Source: Methanobacterium formicicum DSM 3637
Lineage (GTDB): Archaea; Methanobacteriota; Methanobacteria; Methanobacteriales; Methanobacteriaceae
Reading direction: 5' to 3'
DNA: 64,000 nucleotides
Assembly (NCBI RefSeq): GCF_000302455.1
Contig: NZ_AMPO01000002.1
Location: 232,183 to 296,182 of the forward strand
Part shown: in pieces, positions 1-9,065 of the stretch
Layout of the letters: each line of letters opens with the position of its first letter
Numbering within the stretch: the first letter of the stretch is position 1
The notes under the pieces: model-generated
Told to the model about the DNA's origin: nothing
The model's input: the letters and a program-made list of their open reading frames with translations, nothing else
Database searches by the model: none
Translations under genes and position numbers: made by a program

Positions 1-12
1 TACAATCAATTG

Positions 13-90
13 TATCATAACATATTATCTCCCATATAATCATAAAAACTTCTATCATGACGATATTATCCCCTATATAATTATAAAAAT
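13..90. repeat. Two-copy imperfect tandem repeat upstream of the NERD gene
   Basis: Positions 13-49 and 53-90 are two copies of a roughly 40-bp unit, both starting TATCAT and ending in a TATAAAAA-like run. The rest of 91-241 is AT-rich with no gene; it should hold the promoter of the gene at 242. The repeat looks like the decaying tandem repeats found in other intergenic gaps of this window. Confidence 0.6.
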
Positions 91-241
91 AGAATTGAAA
101 AGCTTTAAATTTTTCCGGTGATTTGTGTAAATATAATCATCTAACTGATAGTAAAATGGAATTTTTATAAACAAGTTATCCCTTATTAAAAATATCCAAT
201 TAAACTAGGGATTATTTACTAAAATTAAAGGGTAGAAAACA

Positions 242-1234
242 ATGTCATACCTGGTCTGCTATAAATGTGATGTCTACTATGAAGTGGAAACTGAGGAAGA
301 AATCAGGGGGCTAACCCACTGTGAGTGTGGTGAAAAACTCTATTTTTTTGAAAATTTAGAAGATTCATACGGTGATGTGGACAGTGAAGCTATTTATGAA
401 GCTTTAAGTGAAGTAGATGACGCATTTATTGATTTAGAAGAAACCAGTGCCACCAAACCAGGTGAAATTAACAATGGACAGGGGCGGGAAAAATTAGCCA
501 ATGGGAAAACTTACACCCAGAAGAAGGCATCACAGTATGAACAGATCCAGGATCATGGACAGTTACTGACTTATGCTGGGGTTATAATCTTTATCATATC
601 CTTCCTGGCATTACTAACTACACTTAATTTTATTTACTTAATATCTACCCTGGCCGGGGTTTTACTATCAGTTTATGGTAACAACCTCATCAATAAAGGC
701 AAAGAGGAAGGTTATAGCTGGCAAAAGGGGAATAAGGGTGAAATAATAGTTGCAGACTGCCTGGATACATTGCCTGAAGATTACTTCGTCTTCAATGATG
801 TGAAGTTACCAGGAAAAGGGGGTAACATCGACCACATAGTTATTGGACCCACAGGTATCTACGTTATTGAAACCAAAAACTACACTGGAAAGTACCGTAT
901 AAAGGGCAACCAGTGGTTTTACTATAAAAATGGACATCCTACAGAAATAAAAAAGAACCCTGGAACCCAGGTCCGTAAAAACACCCAGGATCTCATTAAC
1001 TTCCTTAACCAAAAAGATATTTCAACCCGTGGTTCGTGGGTCACTGGCCTGGTGGCATTGATCTGTCCCGATTTCAGGGTACAGGAGACACCCCAAAACT
1101 ACCGGGTTCTCCTACCCAAAACTGTCCCTGAATATATCATGAATGGTAAGAAAGAAACCAACACAGAATTACTGGGTAAAGCAGCCATGGCACTGGAGCC
1201 TTACTCTGTGGAACTTACATTCACACGCGGATAA
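242..1234 (+). CDS. Zinc-ribbon, two-helix membrane protein with NERD nuclease-like domain
   Basis: The 330-residue protein begins with a small Cys cluster (C6, C9, C27, C29) that looks like a zinc ribbon. An acidic linker follows, then two close membrane segments (about 108-128 and 131-147), then a NERD (nuclease-related) domain at about 163-280. The NERD core is visible: an Asp in NIDHIVIG (D197) and the ExK pair in IETKNY (E210, K212), the residues expected of this restriction-endonuclease-like fold. The family is inferred to process nucleic acid, but its real role is not established. The same N-terminal ribbon recurs in the island gene at 34023, so it is a module of this lineage. It is transcribed alone. 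The start is the first ATG; no strong ribosome site is seen. Confidence 0.85.
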   Translation: MSYLVCYKCDVYYEVETEEEIRGLTHCECGEKLYFFENLEDSYGDVDSEAIYEALSEVDDAFIDLEETSATKPGEINNGQGREKLANGKTYTQKKASQYEQIQDHGQLLTYAGVIIFIISFLALLTTLNFIYLISTLAGVLLSVYGNNLINKGKEEGYSWQKGNKGEIIVADCLDTLPEDYFVFNDVKLPGKGGNIDHIVIGPTGIYVIETKNYTGKYRIKGNQWFYYKNGHPTEIKKNPGTQVRKNTQDLINFLNQKDISTRGSWVTGLVALICPDFRVQETPQNYRVLLPKTVPEYIMNGKKETNTELLGKAAMALEPYSVELTFTRG

Positions 1235-1502
1235 ATTCAATAATTCGTAAAGTGTCCATTACCACTTTGAAATTTAAATAATTATATTAAAGGTAGAATT
1301 AATTAAAACTACAGTAAGAATTAGTAAAAATGCAATTAAAAATGTTTTTTCTCGTTTGTACATTTTATCGCCTTTATTGTTTTATTAAATTTATCCATTT
1401 TTAATTTCTTTAGATTAATCCCAGTATTGCCATCAAAACATTCCAGAAATCTTCTAATTAGCTCTAATAGTCTTATTTTGTTTAATAAAAAATTTTTAGT
1501 GG

Positions 1503-2294
1503 TTAATTTATGTAATACATTCTTTCTGGACTGCTACTGTATAAACCATCACTGTAAGGATAGAAAATTTTATGGATGGTGTTAATGTTGTAGTACACCT
1601 GGAATGCGCTCAATTTTTTGGAAGTGTATTGACTTACATCTTCATCGGTGGTGTTATTGGTTAGGGCCAGTGATGCGGGTCTGGATGCGTGATAGTAATA
1701 GATGGGGAACTCCCTGTACTCCAGGTTGGGGTATTTCATCTCCATCATTAACATGCCCTGGTAACAGGCCATGTGGTCACTGTTACCATCCCCTGTAACA
1801 GTGTAGAAAACAGTGCATCCCTGGTTCAGGTAGAGATCTTCCATGGTGGTGAATACCTCGGCAGCAGTTAATGTACCATCATCATATCCCTGTATATTGT
1901 AATCATCACAACCATAAATGGTCATTACCCTTTTAAACGAATCTTCTCTTATCAATTTTTTAGTGTAGCTGGATGATGAATTTGCAGGAATATCAATTTT
2001 ATAGTAATTAGTTACATTTAGTAAGGTTGCACCCTGCCCATCACCGGATGCCATTAGTTCAAAATGGATTTTGGTTCCATTGGCCATGAGTTTCCCAATG
2101 GTTCCACCAGCACCAATGGTCTCATCATCTGGGTGGGGGATAATAAATGCCACTTTCTCGGCAGATGAAGATGTATTGGTCCCGTTTTGTGTTCCATTGG
2201 TTTGTGAAGTATCACTGGCTGAAAGTACGGGGAATAATGTAATTAATAACAGGAGTGGTATGGTTATAAAAAGAATGTGAAATGTTCTTTTCAT
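1503..2294 (-). CDS. Secreted PIG-L/LmbE family deacetylase
   Basis: The protein has 263 residues. An N-terminal signal peptide (MKRT, then a long Ile/Leu-rich stretch ending near residue 26) predicts export. After a Thr/Asn/Ser-rich linker the PIG-L zinc motif HPDDE (54-58) appears, followed by GAGGTIG, and the second metal-site histidine in SDHMA (about 173-174). PIG-L enzymes remove acetyl groups from N-acetylglucosamine-type sugars; outside the membrane of a pseudomurein-walled archaeon the substrate may be wall or surface glycans (inference). It is monocistronic, with an ATG start and a long AT-rich 5' region. The family call is secure; the substrate is unknown. Confidence 0.88.
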   Translation of the reverse strand: MKRTFHILFITIPLLLLITLFPVLSASDTSQTNGTQNGTNTSSSAEKVAFIIPHPDDETIGAGGTIGKLMANGTKIHFELMASGDGQGATLLNVTNYYKIDIPANSSSSYTKKLIREDSFKRVMTIYGCDDYNIQGYDDGTLTAAEVFTTMEDLYLNQGCTVFYTVTGDGNSDHMACYQGMLMMEMKYPNLEYREFPIYYYHASRPASLALTNNTTDEDVSQYTSKKLSAFQVYYNINTIHKIFYPYSDGLYSSSPERMYYIN

Positions 2295-2538
2295 TTTCTA
2301 ACCCCATTACATTGATTTTCAGCCGGCTTATTAGAATGAATTAATGATATTTTCATTATTTAACATATAATACGATATTTAAAGTATTTATTCCATATTT
2401 ACGCCCATTCACACCCAATTCTTTCCCGGATGTTTTTTTAAAAAAAGTACACATTAAAAACAAAAATATATTTACACTAAACCTTTAAAGAGAATGATAT
2501 AAAAAAAAGTTTTAGTGGCTTTTTTGGAGGGGAAAAAC

Positions 2539-3477
2539 ATGCAAAGAACTCTTTTAATCTATGAAAGTAAGTATGGGGCAACTGAAAAGATAGTTAAATA
2601 TTTAACACCCATTCTGGGTCCTGCTAACTACTGCACCACAGACCAGTTCACTGATTCATATAAAGATTTTGACTTTTTCGTTATTGGATCTGGAGTCTAT
2701 AGTGGTAAACTGGACCCTGAAATATATGATTTTGTTGATAATAACCGGGACTGGTTAAAAGATAAGCCTGTAGCTCTTTTCTCTGTATCCCTCAGTCTTA
2801 AAGATGGGGATGAAAATCTTAAGAATCTTTCAAAAATCATAGGTAGTACAGTCAACCTGAAATCCCTTGGTGTTACTTTAACCCTCAGTGATTTAAGTGA
2901 TGAAGATTCCTATGCACTGGATATTTTCAGTCAAAAAGTTGGTTTTCCATTAAAGGACATGGATAACTTCAACCTGGAAGAAGTCACCAATTATGCCCTG
3001 GAACTTAAAGAAATTAAGGAAAGTTTAATATCCCCGGCTCCTCAAACCAGAAAATTCATTGAAGAGTTCTTAACCAGCCATAATACCTGCACCCTTTCCA
3101 CCGGTTACCAGAACAGGGTCAGATCCACCCCAATAGAATACAACTACTTCAATGGTTACATTTACCTTTTGAGTGAAGGTGGAGAGAAATTTGCCAATCT
3201 CCCCCTTAACAACCAGGTCTCGGTGGCGGTTTATGAGGACTACACTGGATTTTTTAACCTGGCGGGTATGCAGATAACCGGTACATCCGAGATAATCAGT
3301 GAAGGTAGCCCGGAATATGAGGATGTTCTCCGGATGAAAGGGCTGAAAATTGATTTTATAAAGCGTAACCCTGTTAAAATGAATATGATAAAGATCACCA
3401 TTGGTAAGGTTGAATTTCTTTATTCAGAGTTTAAAAAGCTGGGTTATGAAGCAAAACAAATTCAAAACTTTAAATAA
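2539..3477 (+). CDS. Flavodoxin domain fused to pyridoxamine-phosphate-oxidase-like FMN domain
   Basis: The start is taken at the ATG at 2539, which follows a strong GGAGG site at 2527-2532; an in-frame GTG at 2515 lies upstream of that site and is unlikely. The protein has 312 residues. The N-terminal 150 are flavodoxin-like, with the FMN phosphate loop in YESKYGATEKI and FFVIGSGVYSG later. The C-terminal part (about 160-310, beginning TRKFIEEFLTSHNTCTLST) resembles the split-barrel FMN-binding domain of the pyridoxamine 5'-phosphate oxidase family. Two FMN domains in one chain suggest an electron-transfer or flavin reductase role, but donor and acceptor cannot be read from the sequence. Another flavodoxin-like gene follows at 3576 on the same strand. 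Confidence 0.8.
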   Translation: MQRTLLIYESKYGATEKIVKYLTPILGPANYCTTDQFTDSYKDFDFFVIGSGVYSGKLDPEIYDFVDNNRDWLKDKPVALFSVSLSLKDGDENLKNLSKIIGSTVNLKSLGVTLTLSDLSDEDSYALDIFSQKVGFPLKDMDNFNLEEVTNYALELKEIKESLISPAPQTRKFIEEFLTSHNTCTLSTGYQNRVRSTPIEYNYFNGYIYLLSEGGEKFANLPLNNQVSVAVYEDYTGFFNLAGMQITGTSEIISEGSPEYEDVLRMKGLKIDFIKRNPVKMNMIKITIGKVEFLYSEFKKLGYEAKQIQNFK

Positions 3478-3575
3478 ACCTATCCCAACGGATTTTTAAT
3501 TTAATTCCCATAGATTTAATTTAATTCCCGATGATTTAATTTAATTATGATGGATAATCTTAAAGCAGTGGTTAA

Positions 3576-4058
3576 ATGAAAATAATGATTGCATATTACT
3601 CATGGCAGGGACATACCCGCAAGGTGGTTGAAGCACTGGCAGCGAAGTTAGGTGCTGAAACTGAAAGGATTGAACCCGTCAAACAATCTAGCATGGCCAC
3701 CAAGGCCATGAAAGCATACTTTTCTTTAAAATCTGATATTAATCCATGCAGAACCGATCTAAGTGATTTGGATCATCTTATTGTTGCCACTCCAGTCTGG
3801 GCTGATCACCCCACTCCTTATGTGATGAAATACATTTCCCTGCTAACCAACACCAGTGAAAAGACTTTCTCAATCCTGGTGGAAATGGGAGGTAGGGGAG
3901 CTGATATAACAATAAAGAAGGTTAGAAAAGCATTGGAGAAAAAAGGCATGAAGTTTGTAGCATCTGCAGTGACTGTAGAACGAGATGTTGATGATGATAA
4001 CTTTGAATCAACAATAACTGATATGGCTGATTTAATTAAAAATATAAGTATAGTTTAG
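3576..4058 (+). CDS. Flavodoxin family protein
   Basis: This 160-residue single-domain protein opens with the flavodoxin phosphate-binding loop (AYYSWQGHTRKV) after the first beta strand and carries a second FMN-contact segment, VATPVWADHPTPY. The length suits a short-chain flavodoxin. Such proteins carry one or two electrons on FMN in the cytoplasm; the partner is unknown. The gap from the previous flavodoxin/PNPOx gene is about 100 bp and holds short repeats of TTTAATTTAATTCCC type, so co-transcription is possible but unproven. The ATG start lacks a clear ribosome site. Confidence 0.82.
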   Translation: MKIMIAYYSWQGHTRKVVEALAAKLGAETERIEPVKQSSMATKAMKAYFSLKSDINPCRTDLSDLDHLIVATPVWADHPTPYVMKYISLLTNTSEKTFSILVEMGGRGADITIKKVRKALEKKGMKFVASAVTVERDVDDDNFESTITDMADLIKNISIV

Positions 4059-4099
4059 ATAATTTTTTTAAAATATCAAATCTTTGATAATATTCTATA

Positions 4100-4156
4100 C
4101 TTGATAATAAACTATCTTGATAATAAACTATCTTGATAATAAACTATCTTGAAAAT
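4100..4156. repeat. 16-bp tandem repeat, three exact copies plus a partial
   Basis: The unit CTTGATAATAAACTAT repeats exactly at 4100-4115, 4116-4131 and 4132-4147, and continues as a decayed partial copy. It lies between the converging genes at 4058 and 4245. No coding potential. Confidence 0.85.
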
Positions 4157-4244
4157 AAAAAGTATAATGGAAAATAAAAAATAAGTAATTTTCAACAGTT
4201 ATTTGCATAAACTGTTGATTATAGCTTAGTTTCTAATTATAAGC

Positions 4245-5045
4245 TTAATTACTAGCGATTACTGTTGCAGAATCATCGTGAGCAGTAGGTTGACCTACCC
4301 ATGCCTGGCCAGAGTAATCAGCATCAACCCAGCTGTTACCATTCCAGACCTCAACAGACCGGTGGTTGTTAACGTAGCTGTTTGCGTACTGAACAATCCG
4401 AGCTCTTTGACCGGATGAAGTTAACTGACTGTACATTGCATTACTTACATCCCAGCAGTCACCACTGTAACCACTGCTACTGTAGCTTCGAACAGTAGTT
4501 GCATAGGTCTTTTTAGAAGATGTTGAAGTTTTTGAGCCCGTTGTACTGACAGTACTGCTATCTTCACCAGCTGCAGCCTGAACCTGAGCTACATGTTTAT
4601 CCCATGTTTCCATAGCTTTGGTAGTGTCGTTACCCACAATACCGTCAACTATTAATCCGGATTCTGTCTGGAAATCCCTGACCGCTTTATCAGTGTTAGC
4701 ACCGAAGTCACCATCAATATTTCCGGAGTAATATCCGTAATCAGTTAACCATTGCTGGATTTGCTTGACCTTGTCACCAGAGGCGCCAAGTTTCATTATT
4801 TGTGATTGGTTAGTAGAATTATTAGTTCCCAGAACTTTTGTTGTGTTCTCTCCGAAGGGTTTATTGTTCTGAAGCACATTTTCTGCTGCTTTCACATCAG
4901 CACCAGTAACTCCTATCTGAAAACCATTAGAAGAATTTCCTTTATTTAAATTTGTATTTTGGCCATCGACAGCTCCCACAATAGGGACTACTGCGATAAC
5001 CATGCTTAACATGCATAGAATAGCATAGCTAGAATGTCTATTAAT
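4245..5045 (-). CDS. Secreted peptidoglycan-binding domain plus transglutaminase-like protein, probable ATT start
   Basis: After an N-terminal signal peptide there is a PG_binding_1-type domain (LGASGDKVKQIQQWL, then DGDFGANTDKAVRDFQ and DGIVGNDTTKAM), then a Ser/Thr linker, then a C-terminal domain with a Cys in SGDCWDVSNAMY, His in NHRSVEVW and Asp in HDDSA, the order expected of a transglutaminase-like cysteine hydrolase. It probably binds and cuts or links the pseudomurein wall (inference). A paralogue with the same layout is at 54998. The first ATG (5012) cuts the signal peptide in half. A GGAGG ribosome site at 5053-5057 is followed, at the usual distance, by in-frame ATT at 5045, which restores a basic N-region and full hydrophobic core. 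An upstream in-frame stop leaves no ATG, GTG or TTG option. Start at ATT is inference. Confidence 0.8.
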   Translation of the reverse strand: MNRHSSYAILCMLSMVIAVVPIVGAVDGQNTNLNKGNSSNGFQIGVTGADVKAAENVLQNNKPFGENTTKVLGTNNSTNQSQIMKLGASGDKVKQIQQWLTDYGYYSGNIDGDFGANTDKAVRDFQTESGLIVDGIVGNDTTKAMETWDKHVAQVQAAAGEDSSTVSTTGSKTSTSSKKTYATTVRSYSSSGYSGDCWDVSNAMYSQLTSSGQRARIVQYANSYVNNHRSVEVWNGNSWVDADYSGQAWVGQPTAHDDSATVIASN

Positions 5046-5619
5046 TATATCGCCTCCACGCCCCGAAAATTAGATTTTTTTTAAGGACTCATCTTGACTT
5101 AACTAACATGGAAACAACTTCCCTTATAAAGGTATGGAATTTTTTTCAAAAAAAAGGAGACGAGAGACTGTTTTTATGAATTTAAGACCCATTTTAGGAT
5201 TATCGCTTTAACTGACTACGGATAAGCTGGTTGCGTTACTATTTTTAGCATATGAACTCATTTTAAAGTTCATTTCCCTTGAATAAGGACATTCTATTCT
5301 TTTCTATCACTGAATTTCTTTTTATTACACAGTCTAAAAAATAATGAATAGGGCGTTATTTATATAAAGAACCCATAATCACAGAATTTAATCATAATAA
5401 ACGAGAACATGGGTTAATGTAATTTAAGTGGTTTTAAGGTCTTTTCTCTTCAAATAAGAAAAATTGATATTTTAAAATAATTTTAACACTTTTAGAATCA
5501 TGAATATAGAATCTCATAAGTCCCATTATTAAACCTGAATTAATTAAAAAAATTATTTACCACAAGTGTCTGGAAAATGTCAGAAATATATAATTCATAT
5601 TGAAGGTCATCATTCGGAT
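5046..5619. other. AT-rich gap with 5' region of the secreted protein gene
   Basis: On the minus strand CTTTATAAGG at 5119-5128 is a plausible TATA element for the secreted protein gene, giving a 5' leader of about 50 nt. The remaining 450 bp, before the end of the helicase gene at 5620, shows no convincing gene, RNA or strong repeat. Confidence 0.5.
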
Positions 5620-7341
5620 TTATATATTAATATCATCCCCAAATCCACGGTACCGGTCATTGCAATTTAAAACAATCAAATTCTGAAGTGTACGCGTCAT
5701 GGCGGTGTAAACCACTGAATCCAAGTTTTTATGGCCACCATTCCAGTGTTCAGGTATTAAAAGAATAACATTAGGTGATTCCCAACCTTTAAATTGGTGT
5801 ATTGTACTTATCTTTAGTCGTTCATCGGTTATGGAGGAGATTTTTTTATTACGCCACCTGGATTCATTTCTGGTAAGGAATACATGGTCACAGGGTATGG
5901 AATAATTATCGAAAAATTCCACCAGTTCGGTTCCCATATGATTTTTGGGAAGGAGTATCACAATCTGTGATGGTTTAAACCTCTTTTTCGAATGCCTCAT
6001 CTGGTGATTGAATGTCTTATAAGCTTCATAAACATTAATAAGCCATTCTTTTGCCAGAATATTTTCCCATCTAAAAAAAGATGAACGATCATTAAAAAGT
6101 AAGGCCTGTTCATTATCAAATTGCACTGATGAGGTTAATCCAAACTCTTTGCTGAATTTATTGGCCAGCTTAGATATCTTCCCGGGCAAACGGTGGATGG
6201 TGTTAAGCTCGGACCACCTGCCACGGAACTGGACATTTTCCATCTTACCATCAATCCAGGATAATTCACGCCCGTATATATTCTGCTTCTCATCACAAAC
6301 CAGAAAAAGCTCATTCCGATTATTTAAAAACTTCGACAGGAAATTATACCACTCCCAACTGTAATCCTGTCCTTCATCAATTAATATGGCGTCGTATTTG
6401 AATTTTTCAAGGATTTTACTCATAATGGGGTTTTCCATTATTTTCTTAAGTTCCCCTTCCAGTACCGTAACAATATTATCAAACCGGGATGGTGTGGTCA
6501 AAGATAATTCATTTAACAGGTCCTTGCAGAATCCATGGAAGTGTCTGAAGGTGATGTTGGACCAGTTGAAATTGTAGGGACTGTCATTTATCATTTCTTT
6601 AATGAAATACCATAAATTACGATTGTAGGTAACTACCAAGACTCTTTTATTTTGGGCAGCTAGTTTAGCTGCCCTGTGAGCTAATACCAGTGTTTTACCA
6701 CTACCAGCTGCACCACGGAGCCTGCGGTGTCCTGGTTTAGGTATGGTGAGTTGTTTTTGTTGTGGTGTAAATTCAATGCCAGTTCTCCTGTCACGGTGGT
6801 TGGCTGGATTCAACCATTTTTCCAGTTTTTCAGCCCATTCTGGATTCATAAACCGGTCTTTTCGAAAGTCATAGCCCGGGACAATCAAATAAAGACTATC
6901 TTCATCCAGGTCATCATATCCTACCACTGTAAGGTAAGGGTACTCTTCATAGAGAACCTGTGCCGGGTAACTTTCCATATTGTGCAAGTATATGCCGATT
7001 TTAAATATTACAAATCTTCTCTGGTCTTCATCCAATTGTTCACTGATTTCCGGCACCAGCTCCTGGATTAATTTGTTGCGATAGTAGTCAAGCTGCTTTT
7101 TATTGGCCTCTGCTGTGTTGCTGTCCTGATCATCACCTATAACCTTGTAGATCATGAGCCCACCTTCCGGGTTCAAAAGAACAACATCAGGGTTGGAACC
7201 GTTATAAAAAGGACGCCAGTAAATTTTCCAGTAATCTGGTAAGTTATCATCTAAAAAATGAAGAAATGTGAATTCCCCTTCATTTAAAGGTTCTTGCAAT
7301 CTTTCGAGTTTCTCCCATGATGGAAATAACCTTCCCTCCAA
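5620..7341 (-). CDS. UvrD/Rep-type superfamily 1 helicase with NERD-like N-terminus
   Basis: About 573 residues. The N-terminal 170 resemble a NERD-like nuclease fold (WRPFYNGSNPDVVLLNPEGGLMIYK), but the expected ExK catalytic pair is not clear, so this part may be inactive. The helicase part has Walker A LRGAAGSGKTLVLAH, a Walker B variant (DAILIDEGQDYSW), and the C-terminal motifs KISTIHQFKGWE and VYTAMTRTLQNL typical of UvrD-like 3'-5' DNA helicases. A short, single-chain version like this may act in repair or as a stand-alone defence nuclease-helicase; the sequence does not decide. The start chosen is TTG at 7341, behind a GGGGG stretch; TTG at 7356 is an alternative. Monocistronic. Confidence 0.82.
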   Translation of the reverse strand: MEGRLFPSWEKLERLQEPLNEGEFTFLHFLDDNLPDYWKIYWRPFYNGSNPDVVLLNPEGGLMIYKVIGDDQDSNTAEANKKQLDYYRNKLIQELVPEISEQLDEDQRRFVIFKIGIYLHNMESYPAQVLYEEYPYLTVVGYDDLDEDSLYLIVPGYDFRKDRFMNPEWAEKLEKWLNPANHRDRRTGIEFTPQQKQLTIPKPGHRRLRGAAGSGKTLVLAHRAAKLAAQNKRVLVVTYNRNLWYFIKEMINDSPYNFNWSNITFRHFHGFCKDLLNELSLTTPSRFDNIVTVLEGELKKIMENPIMSKILEKFKYDAILIDEGQDYSWEWYNFLSKFLNNRNELFLVCDEKQNIYGRELSWIDGKMENVQFRGRWSELNTIHRLPGKISKLANKFSKEFGLTSSVQFDNEQALLFNDRSSFFRWENILAKEWLINVYEAYKTFNHQMRHSKKRFKPSQIVILLPKNHMGTELVEFFDNYSIPCDHVFLTRNESRWRNKKISSITDERLKISTIHQFKGWESPNVILLIPEHWNGGHKNLDSVVYTAMTRTLQNLIVLNCNDRYRGFGDDINI

Positions 7342-7580
7342 TATATAAACCCCCAAATATATTAATCAGTCATTTGGATGTAACTGTGCTACAGAATTAT
7401 TATTACATAACTTTTATATAAAAATTATTACTAATTTATCTAACTATCCAAAAAAAGGGAGTGGTGAAAAATTTAATTATTAACAATAACATAAAATCTA
7501 TGTGCATATAAGAAGGTTTATGAAGGATGCCTCGTTCTGGAGTGCATACGAAAAATTAAAATAAAAAGGGGGAATTTGGA

Positions 7581-8021
7581 ATGAATGAGAAGAAAGGTGT
7601 GGACACCATGTTCAATGACATGATTAAAACCATTAAGGAAAAACAGGTGGATCTGGACAATGCCATTGCCGAGTACACTGGTGCACCGGTTAAACCAGCC
7701 ATGGATGTCATGGAAACTGAAGATGATATCACTGTTAAAACTGATCTACCTGGCTTTAATCGTGAAGACATAAAAATCGACCTCACCGAGGACACCCTTG
7801 AAATCACCGCTGATTTTTCTAAACAAACCGAAGAAGAAGGTGAAGAAGAGGGAGTAACCTTCCACCGGAAAGAAAGACGGTTTGGATCAGCTGCCAGGAC
7901 TTACATACTCCCAGCCAAGGTAAAAATTGATGATGTCACCGCCCAGTTCAAAGATGGAGTTCTCACGGTAACCATGCCCAAACTGGAGAAGAAGGAAACC
8001 TTCAATGTCAAGATCGATTAG
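7581..8021 (+). CDS. Small heat shock protein, Hsp20/alpha-crystallin family
   Basis: The protein has 146 residues with an alpha-crystallin domain at about 42-140: MDVMETEDDITVKTDLPGF at its start, the conserved strand-loop DTLEITADFS, and the A-x-x-x-x-G-V-L core as FKDGVLTVTMPK near the end. It is an ATP-independent holdase that binds unfolding proteins in the cytoplasm as oligomers. The N-terminal arm is short and acidic-amphipathic. ATG follows a purine-rich GGGGGAATTTGGA site. Upstream at 7502 and 7539 two GTGCATA words flank the likely promoter and could belong to a heat-shock control site (inference only). Confidence 0.93.
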   Translation: MNEKKGVDTMFNDMIKTIKEKQVDLDNAIAEYTGAPVKPAMDVMETEDDITVKTDLPGFNREDIKIDLTEDTLEITADFSKQTEEEGEEEGVTFHRKERRFGSAARTYILPAKVKIDDVTAQFKDGVLTVTMPKLEKKETFNVKID

Positions 8022-8147
8022 ATTATTTAACTACCCTTCTTTCTTAAAAAAAACAGATTGCATTTAATATCCGTGAAACCACTTTAAATAATTATTTAGT
8101 ACGAAATTAGGTCATTATTAAGTGGGGTTCTATCAATTTAAGTTTGT

Positions 8148-8795
8148 TCATTTTTTTATTCCCACTAGTGGGTTGCCTTTTTCAATTAAGTTCAGTGTTA
8201 TCTCCTCAAATTCATCCCAGAGTCCTGGTGCTTCTTCATGGAAACGATTGGATCGAGAAACTTTTGATAGTTTAACTCCACTGGAAGCATAAGTACTGTT
8301 ATACTCCCTGTCTTTAGCATCTAAATCTATTAATTTAGAATAAATAGATTTAAGAAGCTCTAAACAATTGTTAAATGATGATATGGAAATAATTTCCTTA
8401 TCAATGAATGTTATTGGTAAAAAAGAGGCCTGTTTTCTCCACATCAAATCATTCCATGATGGCATTGGCATTTTAATCAGCCAATGTGCAAGTGTGATCT
8501 TTAATTCCCCCTCCTCAACATCATCTTCTTCAAGTTTGTTTAATTTAAACCAGAAATCCTTTAATAATTCCATATTCCTTTCATTTTCAAGGGAAATTAA
8601 GGTACGAGTTGAATTAATTTTCCTTCTCTTAGACCTTCTATCCCTGCGAAGATTACTTATCTCACTTGATGCAAGCCCCATAATTACTCCTAAAATGGTG
8701 GATATTATGGGAATATATCCTGTAATATTCAACGTAAAAATCAGCTCCTTAAATAATTTTTTATATAAATACTCTATTTTCCTTGAAATACTCAA
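8148..8795 (-). CDS. Hypothetical membrane-anchored protein
   Basis: I do not recognise a family. The 215-residue product starts with a basic segment, one clear membrane helix at about 22-45 (TLNITGYIPIISTILGVIMG), then a strongly basic patch (RRDRRSKRRK), then a mostly helical, charged cytosolic-looking domain rich in Leu, Glu and Lys. The layout is a one-helix anchor with a helical C-terminal domain. The start is TTG at 8795 and no ribosome site is evident; the upstream DNA contains a duplicated TTGAGTATTTCAA word. Monocistronic. Low-GC codon use suggests it may be a transferred gene. Confidence 0.55.
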   Translation of the reverse strand: MSISRKIEYLYKKLFKELIFTLNITGYIPIISTILGVIMGLASSEISNLRRDRRSKRRKINSTRTLISLENERNMELLKDFWFKLNKLEEDDVEEGELKITLAHWLIKMPMPSWNDLMWRKQASFLPITFIDKEIISISSFNNCLELLKSIYSKLIDLDAKDREYNSTYASSGVKLSKVSRSNRFHEEAPGLWDEFEEITLNLIEKGNPLVGIKK

Positions 8796-9065
8796 AAATT
8801 CATTGAAATACTCAAAGCGAATTTAATTCCTTAACTAAAATTTAAATTCATTCACTAAATATAATCCAATGAATAGTTAAATTGATTTTCTTTATAAAAG
8901 AATAAATAAATAAAAATTGGACAATAATTAGGATGTCAACATTTTTTTAATGTACGAATCAGAATCTAATGGACTTTTTAAGTAGATTCAGTACTTTATC
9001 AATATTTTTTGTACTTCTTAATTAATTTCTGTACATTTCCAGTAGTTTCTGTGGTTTCAAATCAA

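Noticed and set aside
4100..4156. CRISPR array
   Set aside because: The 16-bp units follow each other without spacers, so this is a simple tandem repeat.
7556..7807. Minus-strand frame over the Hsp20 gene
   Set aside because: Antisense shadow of the alpha-crystallin gene; Ser-rich composition follows from that.
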